A DNA stretch of 64,000 bases, taken from NCBI RefSeq assembly GCF_964355755.1, contig NC_092674.1, positions 28,942,001 through 29,006,000 on the forward strand, given 5' to 3'. The translations under genes and the position numbers were made by a program. The stretch comes from Antedon mediterranea (taxonomy: Eukaryota; Echinodermata; Crinoidea; Comatulida; Antedonidae). The notes beneath the pieces are model-generated. The model did not search any database. It worked only from the letters and a program-made list of their open reading frames with translations, and had not been told where the DNA came from. Below are positions 1 to 9,587 of this stretch, piece after piece (positions within the stretch are counted from its first letter, which is position 1; every line of letters starts with the position of its first letter).

Positions 1-3000
1 CATTCACGCCAATGCCGCCAGCAGTCTTAGAAATCAAAGCACATTGTCTCAAGGTGTCGTATATACCATCAATGCTATCATCTGACATCGTAAGAAGGAA
101 GCAACTAAAAAAATATTAAATCTAGTTAAGCTGATATAAAGTTTGCAGTACATCATGTAGATATACACCACATATATTAGTTCTGAAAAGAACTGTTGAG
201 CTTCTCGACGTTTCGATCAATATGCTTTGATCGTCCTCAAAGCATTTGATTGAAACTTTGAGAAATTTAACAGTTCTTTTCTGAACTAATATATGTGGTG
301 TACCACAAACTTTATATATCAACATTTGATTTCGCCATGCAAACCTTCAAACAATATAAATCTAGTAATGTTTAGACACTTTTATGTGTATATCTTTTGT
401 GAAATTTACTTTTAATTAAATTTATAAAATCTTATCCAAACATGGTTTGATAGCAAGGCATCTAAAATCATGCTGAATTCTGAATAGGACAACTTGTTCG
501 TACTCTTGCAGTACACGATAGTGCCGTGGGTTTTGAAGTACCAGTAAAATGATTCGTTTCATAAGTTTAAATTTACCTTGACAGTTGAGGGCGGTTTGTA
601 CCAGCGTTGAAAAGTGTTGGGGAGGCATGTGTAAACCATTTCTCTGACATCAGGTTGTACGTCTAAAAAAAGAGATGAAGTTATAATTACTATGTAATAA
701 CATCTTGTATTTGATAACATGAGCAATGAATTTTTAAAATTTGCTGCATCCTGGAATTTAGCACAAAATGACAAAAAAAATATATAACAAGTTCCAACTT
801 ACAACCAATCAGTGCGTAATAAAATCCTGAAAATGTGCCTATATATGGACATGATTATGTCATATCATTACCATATTTGGGTATATCACTGTCATTTTTA
901 GGTATATCACTGCCATATTTGGGCACATCACACTTTTTTTTACAAACTAGTTTGATAGACAGAGCTTAAAGGTTTATTCAAGATAAATATTTTGGTAAGA
1001 GTGCAACATGTCGTCCTCGAACCATCCGTACCTCTATAGCAGCATCAATGTCTTTATGATGAATGCCAACTGCCACTCTCATCAACATGTGCTGTGGACG
1101 TTCAGCAACTGCAATATACAAGACAGGTTATGAATGTTAAATGACATATTCTTTGAACTTGTAATTGGTAAACTAAACAAGTTGTCCAACAAGTGTGTTT
1201 GCTTGGTGGCTTAAACCAATATCCCAATGAAGAAAATAACATTTACATACTTAAACCTGACAAATACAGTAGAACAATATTCAGGGAAAACTTTCTTATG
1301 AAACGAATAAGGGACAATAAATGTTTTACATGAAAGGCAATCCATATGCACGAGACACCTTATTAAGGGACACTTTGTTGGGTCTTAAGGCATCCCTGTA
1401 ATAGGGGTTCAACTGTGTTTAACATATTCCAATCATTTCTAAAGCCACAAACCCACTCACCTTTTCCATCTAGCTTTAAAAGATATGATCTTTCTAGAGT
1501 TTTGAAACCAAAAAAATTGTAACCATAGTCTCGGTCGTAAATAATGGCAGAGTTCAAACGCTGAAAAGAAAACATTTTTTTGTGAATATTTTAGGGATGG
1601 GCAGTCATGGCAGTAACATTTGTTGTAAAAATAAATAATATTTTGCAATATGTGCAATATCTTGAAGGCGCTACATACTCTGATCAATCGGAAAACAAAA
1701 ATTAAGTCAGTTTACTCTGATATGAATATTGTGATTAACTCAACATATATTCTTGCTTTATCTTTTCACATGAAAATAACAAAATTATATTTGATAATTT
1801 GTTTTAATAAATCATGTCATCATTTAAACACATACCTCTTTATTGTCTACTATAATTTGGTAAATTTCATCAGAGATCATCGGCGAAGGTTTCTTGTTTC
1901 GTGGATTAACGTATGTATAAAGATCATGCATCACATCTGTAAAAGAAATATCAATGAAACTGCAAAATTGAAATTTTTAAAAATTGGCAGATGGTATTCA
2001 AACTTAAAACACAACCACAAAAACAGGACTTCATTACCACGACAACCACATTTCAACATAAGCAAGTCCCAAGCCGCCATACGAATGTGCGCATTGGGCC
2101 AATTGTAGGACAGGAAGTTGGTACAATCATAGGATTTTGTTAATAGGAATTACTTAAGACAATGCTGAGAACAAGATTGAATATCAATGTACGAGTATAC
2201 ACTATTAAACAAAGGTTATTGCATTGCAATGCGAAGCAGTAGTTTGACAAAAGTGCGATGTGCCCAAATATGGTAGTGATATGCCCAAATATGGTAGTGA
2301 TCACTATATCCATATATGGGCACATAATATAAGTGTTTAGGCCTGAAACTTTTTAGATTGGGCTGACTTTCTCTTAATCATATCAGACCTTACCACTAAA
2401 AACCTTCTTTGTTTCCTTGTGTAGGTTAGAAACAGCAATTCGTGCAGCCAAGACGGCGTAATCAGGATGTTTGGTTGTCATAGTGGCTGCTGTCTCAGCC
2501 GCCAAAGTGTCCAGTTCAACAGTGGTCACGCCTGGATAAATACCGCTGATTACCTTTTGAGTGATGGCAGCCTATTGTTAATAAACGAGACAATTACTGA
2601 AGTGTGTGGTATTTAAGTGGTTCTTAAGTGAATCATGAGGCAAGTGAGTTTAGTACTCGTATTGACTGCCTCCTCTCTTGGATGTGTTAATGTTTTTGTC
2701 ATGATTGTTTGAAACTATTTAAATAGTAGTACTGTCTATAACATGTTGTGTTAGTGCGTTCCATTTGTCTATGATTCTTTTGTCAAAAAAAGTGTCTCTT
2801 GTTTTGGTGATGTGCCTGGATTTTGATGGTGTTTGGGAGTGGCATCCTGGTTTGTGACGGATGGAAAAGAAGGTTGTAACGTCCAGGTCATCAAATCCAT
2901 TTCTGGGATGAAAGTAAAACTCTCAACTGTGTTTCAATTGATCAGAGGCAAATTTTATATTAATAAATTAAAATAAAAAAATTAATACACAAAATTGTTT

Positions 3001-3589
3001 GTGCCACAAAATGCACCTCTGTTGACTATGGCCATAGGAAATGATATTGTATGCAAAGGTATTTATTTGACTACTTGGTTGGGATCTTTCTTACCGCATC
3101 TACAAAGTCAGTATTCAGTTTATAACATAATTTGTCAACTCTTGATGTTACTTTGTCAAACATGACCTTCTCGCTTCGACCATCTGAAATAAAACAAGTC
3201 AAATTCATTGTAATAATAATACATGGCCCATGGGCCAACAGATTTATATGCAGAACAAAGAATTGTTCTTTTATTTTAACAAAAAAAGTCCACAGTTTCA
3301 AAGTTCCTATTTTTAGGCTCTTACTTAGTCTGGCCTAAACTAAAATATGCATTAGGCCTATGCTACCAGACCTATTTAACCATTGGCTCTAGCATATTAG
3401 GAGACTAGATCTGCTGTAAACTAGGCCTAGATCTAGGCCCTATTTTCCTGAGCTAGCCTAGTAGCTAGGCCTAGCCTAGCTAGGTCCAGGCCCAATCAAT
3501 TCATTAATATTATCATAACAATGCAATGTATGCCTATATATATATATATATAACATTTTAGCTTACATACCTCGCTTTACAACATACAT
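1..3589 (-). CDS. RRM1: Ribonucleoside-diphosphate reductase large subunit, N-terminal part (8 exons, continues beyond left edge)
   Basis: RRM1 reduces ribonucleoside diphosphates to deoxyribonucleotides in the cytosol, together with the small subunit. Coding exons, read right to left, are 3571-3589, 3095-3183, 2394-2571, 1836-1936, 1461-1560, 1032-1108, 577-662 and 1-104. All have AG acceptors and GT donors, and the phases join into one 251-codon frame. The protein starts [18 protein letters not shown], the ATP-cone that senses ATP/dATP. It continues with [60 protein letters not shown] and [20 protein letters not shown]. Exon 8 gives [19 protein letters not shown]. By count its cysteine is residue 218 and an aspartate is residue 226, matching the human redox cysteine C218 and the specificity-site D226. 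The catalytic radical cysteine lies beyond the window. The first ATG fits the family N-terminus. Identity is close to certain from remembered family sequence. Confidence 0.96.
160..305. repeat. Foldback element in RRM1 intron 7
   Basis: Two 34-base arms, 164-197 and 268-301, are reverse complements with one mismatch. The arms contain ACCACATATATTAGTTC. The loop carries a smaller stem-loop, GATCAA/TTGATC at 215-232, followed on the minus strand by GAAAC. It looks like a short non-autonomous mobile element. The family was not recognised. Confidence 0.7.
837..970 (-). mobile_element. MITE copy 1 of a local family, degenerate
   Basis: In reverse orientation it reads through the same blocks as the intact copy at 57730-57893: a TTTGACAAA-type block, GTGTGATGTGCCCAAATATGG, and two or three GGTAGTGATAT-type internal repeats. 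It lies in RRM1 intron 6. One terminal inverted repeat is recognisable near 955-970; the other end is eroded. Confidence 0.65.
1290..1415. mobile_element. Possible DNA-transposon fragment in RRM1 intron 5
   Basis: The end reads AGGGGTTCAACTGTG, resembling the ACAGTTGAACCCCT-type termini common in pogo/Tigger-like elements. An AAGGGACACTTT block lies before it. No second terminus was found, so the call rests on one end only. Confidence 0.3.
2236..2340 (+). mobile_element. MITE copy 2, degenerate
   Basis: Carries AGTAGTTTGACAAAAGTG, two copies of CCCAAATATGGTAGTGAT, and CATATATGGGCACAT. It lies in RRM1 intron 3 and lacks recognisable outer inverted repeats. Confidence 0.65.
2640..2905 (-). pseudogene. 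Remnant of a non-LTR retrotransposon ORF (C-terminal tail)
   Basis: The minus strand translates to [15 protein letters not shown] and [18 protein letters not shown]. This is the R-x-x-F-F-x-x-R ... W-N-x-L pattern typical of the end of CR1/L2-type reverse-transcriptase polyproteins. A stop follows shortly after. It sits in RRM1 intron 2 on the same strand as the gene. Only the tail survives. Confidence 0.5.
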
Positions 3590-3860
3590 AGCAGCAGGAG
3601 ACATGATTTACTTTCTTCTCTTTGTATATCAAGAAAGAAAAACACAAACAAACGGAAAATAACGGAGTACACTTCAACCGATAACCTTCCCGCTAGGATT
3701 TCAAGCGCGAAATGTACAAGAAAACTGTAATAGGCGCGCGAGTCACACTGCACAAATGAAACGATTACTTCCGGGGTGATCATTGACGTTTCACCGTCGT
3801 TTTGACCAATCATAGAGGAACTAAATAATGGACCACAAAGAGCGCGAAGTTAAAACAAAT
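3590..3860 (-). promoter_or_regulatory. RRM1 5' region with E2F-like sites
   Basis: This stretch lies immediately upstream of the RRM1 start codon and is richer in CpG than its surroundings. GCGCGAAA at 3705-3712 matches the E2F half-consensus, a related GCGCGAAG lies at 3842-3849, and a GGCGCGCG word lies near 3732. RRM1 is a classic S-phase gene, so E2F control is expected. The transcription start cannot be placed from sequence alone. Confidence 0.5.
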
Positions 3861-4546
3861 TCAACGATTACACACAATCGATCACAAATAAAATGAAATA
3901 CTGTCCCCAATTATCAATAAAAGCGAATTTATTTATCGAATGGTGGTGTGAGAAAAATCACCTTGTCCTCAACTCTATATTGACATCAGAATCAAGAAAA
4001 AACGTGGGCCTAGTCATGATGTTGTTGTAAAATGATGGCGAAAACACAAAATCCTAATAATTCTACAAATTAGCGTGATACCGTTTTGATATGCCGTACT
4101 AGAGGTAGCATAGGCCTAATTAGTTTGTTGCTGCCCAATCATATCTGAGTCGTGCTAATAAATAGCTTGTAATTTTGTATTATATATTTTGCTTACAATA
4201 ATCTTAAATAATCAATTGAATAGAACAAATCCTCATAATATTACATTTTAAAATCAATTTTAAATCACTTATAATAAACCAAATGCAATATTAATTGCAT
4301 TCATGAATATATTAATTTAGGCCCATATTACTTGTACCTATACTGTGTTATTTTTGGTACCATTATTGTCTGTTCTGTAGTGTATGAAACAAACAATTTC
4401 CAATCTTTATGTTTTTATATAAGTTATTGGACAATAAAACTTTTAGAAAAAAAAACGTTGAATTTGATAAGTTACTCATGCGATAATAATTGTAGGCCCT
4501 AATGTTTTAACATTCACACTCAAATAAGTAAATAAAGTTTACTTAC

Positions 4547-4632
4547 AAGTTGCAAAGTACAACACATTCCATAACCCTCAGCTGGATACTATCTCCAGAG
4601 ATGTGTTTGATGAACCCTCCATCAGAGGTTAT
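4547..4632 (-). other. Candidate isolated exon, gene not recognised
   Basis: A minus-strand acceptor with a good pyrimidine tract ending TTTTTATAG precedes an 86-base open block. The block ends at GTAAGT (4541-4546). The open frame reads ITSDGGFIKHISGDSIQLRV and then MECVVLCN. No partner exons were identified on either side. It could be an exon of a gene overlapping this interval, an alternative leader, or a pseudogene fragment. I do not recognise the peptide. Confidence 0.35.
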
Positions 4633-5019
4633 CTATAAAAAGAAGAGAATGTAGGCCTATTTAAAACGCCGTGTGTAGGCCTATCACTCATGTAAACTCT
4701 TTCTTGTTAAATATTCTCGTGTCAATGTTTGTAAAAATTGTATTTTCTGTAGACTCTCGTCATTGTACAATTCATGTCTTTTAAAAAATAATTATTTAGA
4801 TATTTTTAACTGTAATTTTTCTCAATTTAAATGTATTATTAATAAAATTATTTAAATAATCTTTTTTTTTTCATTTTGTATATATTTATATTGGCTAATG
4901 TTTTATAGTTTAGTTATTCAACCTGTTATTGTTGTTTTACACTGTTGGTTTGAAATAAAGAATAAATTAACAATGTACATGTCAACTCAGAATTATGGAC
5001 AATAACCAAAAAAACAAGA

Positions 5020-5400
5020 GGACGAAATTGACTGTTTCCATAGGAAATTATTAAGAAAAATTTTAAAAATTAAGTGGCTGTACACAATCAGAAATATAGA
5101 ACTACATAGCAGAACGAAAGAACTAAAATGGTCAAACATAATAAGGAAAAGAAAATACAAATAGACCGGACATAATATGCTAAGGCCTCCGATGGACACT
5201 CCAGCCAAATTAGCGTTGACAGAATCCATTCGAAAAGTTAAAAGACCAGTTGGCAGACCAAAAACTACCTAGATAGGAAACATAAATAAAGAACTCAAAA
5301 AGCAAATACATCGATCGCAAAATTAATGACAGACCATCAGACCACCCGAAAGAGAGTCATGGATGGAAACGATTAGCGTACGCAATGTCTACCCAAGACG
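5020..5400 (+). pseudogene. Decayed non-LTR retrotransposon C-terminal fragment
   Basis: The plus strand translates, with stops, to RKILKIKWLYTIRN, ELHSRTKELKWSNIIRK, TPAKLALTESIRKVKRPVG and VGRPKTT. This is the familiar 'RPRGRPK-TW' tail found downstream of the reverse transcriptase in many animal non-LTR elements. In-frame stops follow RKYK and PKTT, so it is dead. Confidence 0.6.
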
Positions 5401-5819
5401 AATGTATTTTGTCACTTCTCGATATTAATTATTAACGCCCCGGGCGTTTATTCGAATAAATACGGTATTTAATTTCATTATTGTTCATGCATATTGGTCC
5501 ATCTTTATATATCCCTCTTTTATTTTATGGGACTGCTGTTTGTATTTTGTATATTTCAAATGCAAAAAATACATTTCATTTTACAATATTTTTAGGTCCG
5601 ATCACCCGGCCCACTATTTCAAAACCCCAGATCCACCACTCCTGTACTTAATTACCTGACCTGATATTTTTTTCATATTGATTAAGATAATACAATAGGC
5701 CTATTAAGTATTATTGTTTTATTTCATTGGCAACATAAAATAATATTTATTATTCTCTATAAACTGAAGAGGTACACACACACACCCACTCAACATTATT
5801 GATTAGGAATTGTATTTGT

Positions 5820-6029
5820 AATCATCCAATGAAAGACGAATAATGTTGGAATTTCCCAAGAAAAAAACACAGTTTTACGTGGCCGGATATTGATTTAAAC
5901 TACTAGTCACGTCATGACAGATTCACACGCATATATAAAAATATTATGCTATCAGGAATAGTTCTCGCAGCAGTTGGGTGCAGGTAGCCATGCCTGGTCC
6001 AAGAAAATGTGAATCGATTTATACTGCAG
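5820..6029 (+). promoter_or_regulatory. Putative promoter and leader exon of sacsin-like copy A
   Basis: Recognised by similarity to the region upstream of copy B (31367-31605). Shared blocks in order are CATCCAATGAAAGACGA (5823-5839, with a CCAAT box), a kappaB-like GGAATTTCCC (5848-5857), TTACGTGGCCGGATA (5875-5889) and AGTCACGT (5905-5912). A TATATAAAA at 5932-5940 could set a start near 5965. Both copies then share GAAAATGTGAA and an ACAG- or GCAG-GTTGGTA junction. I read this junction as the leader-exon donor, with the exon ending at 6029. Confidence 0.55.
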
Positions 6030-6129
6030 GTTGGTAGTGTTACATATTTATTGATCGACTTCTTTTTGTGACCTCCTTCCTTACTGTGACCTCGGACACT
6101 CACCCCTATATCATGTTACATCCAGGGAC

Positions 6130-7770
6130 CAGGGGTGGCGCCAGGATCTTCCCGACGCGGGGGCTACATTCCCCGACGAGGGGGGCTATGCGAGCGAAGC
6201 GAGCATCACTAGGCTGGGGGCCAGGGGGCCGCCAAGGGCCCCCGGTGGGGGTCCAGGGGGCGGAGCCCCCGGAAGCAACGCGTTCTAGCGTCATTTGAGG
6301 TCATTTTAATCAGATTTAGGATAGCCATTTTTTCCATTTTTTATAATGCATAAATAAAATACTGCGTGCAAAAAAACGATGCGCGATGACTGTTTCAATC
6401 CATATTTTTCAATTTAAAAAATAAAAGTTCAAAGAAAATTTAGAAAAATAGAGTTGGAGGTCCCGGAAATTGGACTTAATATACTTCAAAACATGAAACA
6501 AAATATATAATAAGTCCCTATCATGGTTGTGACTGGGCTAAGAAATGTTTGAAAAATAGAGATGTTAGGTCCCGGAAAATGCACTTCTTGTACTTCGAAA
6601 TATGACCAGCTTTATTGTTGGGGCTGAGCTAAGAAACTGTTTAAAACTAGAGCTGCGGGTCTTCAAAAAATTGCATTTTATACTTTGGAAACATCAGGCC
6701 TAGAGGCTTAAGAAACGCAAGCGTAGACCTTTTTCAGTCGGGGAAATAAGTTTATTCCTCCCAAGTGTATGCGTGCGTACTATCTGGACTTCCGAGTGGT
6801 GAGAAATTCATGACATACAGGACATTGAAAATGTAATAACTTAGCTATAATAAGATGTTGGCTAAGCAAAAATGGCATGTTTTTTTGTTTAGTAATGGAT
6901 GAAAAATTTATTTTAGGTGCCCCACGGTACAGAAGGTTACTTGTAAATTAAAAAATTGGTGAACATACGTACGAACAATTAACATAATTCGTTTTTGCTG
7001 TAGTGTAGCGTACGTCGACGCAGTACACGACGTAACCGTAAGTAAACTTCGCCTGGAAAATAACTACAGTACACATTTTGGTCCCTGGATGGAACATGAT
7101 ATCACGCGTCTCGACCCAACGTTGAACGATTCGTACAAAGGGATACCGCCAGACAAGTGCGAACCTAGCTATTGTTTAGTAGTAAGTTAGGTCGCTGGCA
7201 ATAATGAATGCATATAAAGTGCATAATATCACTCTGACGTACTCTCACGGTCAATGAAACGTCGCGGTTTTCTAGGCGCTGAAGCTAGCTACGAAGTGAA
7301 CGCGAACGCTTTTTACTGTATATTATATTCCCCGACAAAAAGTACCCGTGTTCCCTTCGGTAACCGTCGGTAAACTTCGCCTGGAAAATAACTACATTAC
7401 ACATTTTGGTCCCTGTATGGAACTTGATATCACGCGTCTCGACCCAACGTTGAACGATTCGTACAAAGGGATACCGCCAGACAAGTGCGTACCTAGCTAA
7501 TGTTTAGTAGTAAGTTAGATCGCTGGCAATAAATGAATGCATAAAAGTGCATAATAGCCCTCTGACGTACTCTCACGGTCAAACAATGGAACGTCGTGGT
7601 TTTCTAGGCGCTGAAGCATGAAGTGAACGCGAACGTTTTTTACTGTATATTATATTCCCCGACAAAAAGTACCCGTGTTCCCCGACGGGGGGAGGGGGGG
7701 CTAGGCTCCCCGACGAGGGGGTTAGAGCCCCCGTAGCCCCCCCCCCCCCCCCCCGCTGGCGCCACCACTG
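6130..7770. mobile_element. Complete non-autonomous hAT element
   Basis: The ends are inverted repeats: CAGGGGTGGCGCCAG on the left and CTGGCGCCACCACTG on the right. They are flanked by a perfect 8-bp direct repeat, CCAGGGAC, at 6122-6129 and 7771-7778. CAG-type termini and an 8-bp duplication are diagnostic of the hAT superfamily. The 1641-bp interior has no transposase frame. It contains a roughly 327-bp tandem duplication (about 7033-7358 and 7360-7690) and G/C-rich CCCCGACGAGGGGG words near both ends. It lies in the leader intron of copy A. Confidence 0.85.
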
Positions 7771-8149
7771 CCAGGGACCAACAATTTGTATTTATTTTTC
7801 ATGTGAAAATCGGCAACCAATTCAGATACGTATCGCTAGACGTACGCCTATACACGGAAGAAGGTATGAGTTATTAACGAACGAGTTTACGAATGTTTCA
7901 ATTTACAAATAACCTTTGTAGGAAGTTTCAGAGATGAGGGTGAGGTATTGGGCATATGGGGGATGGGGGTTCCAGTCGGTATGTTTGTTTGCAAAAGAAA
8001 CGAAACGAAAGACTTTTGTTGTTGTCTATAGTGTGTGGGTTCGTTTTGTGTTAAGTTATGTTGTATTCTTCAGTATTGAACATGATCGGTATTTTGTTTG
8101 GTTCCATTGTATGGAACGCGGTTTACGCAAAATGTCGATGATATGAATC

Positions 8150-9205
8150 CTGACGCGGTGTGAATGAAATGCATCGCGATGATATGAATTTAATGAGGCT
8201 ATGTGAATGAAATGCATCGCGATGACATGAATTTAATGACGCGGTGTGAATGAAATTCATCGGGCGATGACATTAATAAAAACGCGATGTGAATGAAATG
8301 CATCGCGATGATACGAATTTAATGACGCGATGTGATAAATGCATCGCGATGACATGAATTTAAAGACGCGATGTGAATGAAATGCATCGCGATGACATGA
8401 ATTTAATGACGCGATGTGAATGAAATGCATCGCGATGATATGAATTTAATGACGCGATGTGAATGAAATGCATCGCGATGATATGAATTTAATGACGCGA
8501 TGTGAATGAAATGCATCGCGATGACATGAATTTAAAGACGCGATGTGAAAGAAATGCATCGCGATGACATGAATTTAAAGACGCGATGTGAATGAAATGC
8601 ATCGCGATGATATGAATTTAATGACGCGATGTGAATGAAATGCATCGCGATGATATGAATTTAATGACGCGATGTGAATGAAATGCATCGCGACGATATG
8701 AATTTAATGACGCGATGTGATTGAAATGCATCGCGATGACATGATTTTAAAGACGCGATGTGAATGAAATGCATCGCGATGACATGAATTTAATGACGCG
8801 ATGTGAATGAAATGCATCGCGATGATATGAATTTAATGACGCGATGTGAATGAAATGCATCGCGATGATATGAATTTAATGACGCGATGTGAATGAAATG
8901 CATCGCGATGATATGAATTTAACGACGCGATGTGAATGAAATGCATCGCGATGACATTAATTTAATGACGCGATGTGAATGAAATGCATCGCGATGATAT
9001 GCATTTAATGACGCGATGTGAATGAAATGCATCGCGATGATATGCATTTAATGACGCGATGTGAATGACATACATCGTGATGATATGAATTTAATGACGC
9101 GATGTGAATGAAATGCATCGCGCGATGATGGATTTTATGACGCGATGTGAATAAAATGCATCGCGATGATATGGATTTAATGACGCGATGTGATTAAAAT
9201 CGTAT
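8150..9205 (+). repeat. 43-bp tandem array (about 24 units)
   Basis: The unit begins GACGCGATGTGAATGAAATG and continues with the palindrome CATCGCGATG and ATATGAATTTAAT. Units are mostly full length, with single-base variants and small indels at the edges. Each unit carries four CpG dinucleotides, standing out against AT-rich DNA. It lies in the leader intron of copy A, about 0.4 kb before the start-codon exon. Confidence 0.95.
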
Positions 9206-9350
9206 ATGCATCGATATGAATTTCATCATTATCAATCATTCACATCGAAACACCATTCGTATCACCGATATGCATTTAATTCACATCGAAACAAATTTTC
9301 TGTATCATAAAGCATTAAGTCCACATCGCGACAAAATTCATATCAATGCA
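9206..9350 (-). repeat. Degenerate, inverted continuation of the 43-bp array
   Basis: ATTCACATCGAAAC-type words recur three times. These are reverse complements of the CGATGTGAAT core of the array, so the array's edge contains eroded copies in the opposite orientation. Confidence 0.5.
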
Positions 9351-9587
9351 CTATATTATGTCCTTGGACTGTTTTCGATTGAACATTTGAATAAAGGCTG
9401 TATTTTGTAGCATTATGCCCACTTTTCATGCACACAAGAGCAGTTAATTCTTCAGGCCTAATGCCTATTGCTTGCTGCTGTGTGCTTAATAGGCCTAAAA
9501 TAGTATAATTCTACATTTTCATCTAGTTACAATTATATAATTATTTACCAATTTCCAGATGACTAACAACAGCAAATCTCAGCCGTG

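Larger units (their letters stand above)
3861..5819. other. Intergenic region between RRM1 and sacsin-like copy A
   Basis: An AT-rich stretch with one plausible isolated minus-strand exon (4547-4632) and one retroelement remnant (5020-5400), both listed separately. Apart from these I see only low-complexity AT runs. Confidence 0.6.

Noticed and set aside
1650-2108. Plus-strand open frame of 152 residues
   Set aside because: It is antisense to RRM1 exon 4 and intron DNA, with low-complexity composition and no motif.
6068-6298. Overlapping plus and minus open frames at the hAT left end
   Set aside because: They come from G/C-rich terminal sequence of the element, with Pro/Gly/Arg-rich composition and no transposase motifs.
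7934-8146. Open frame of 70 residues before the 43-bp array
   Set aside because: No recognisable domain, and it lies in the presumed leader intron of copy A with no paralogous sequence in copy B.
8150-9205. CRISPR-like array
   Set aside because: The units are contiguous 43-bp repeats without unique spacers, in an animal intron. It is a minisatellite.
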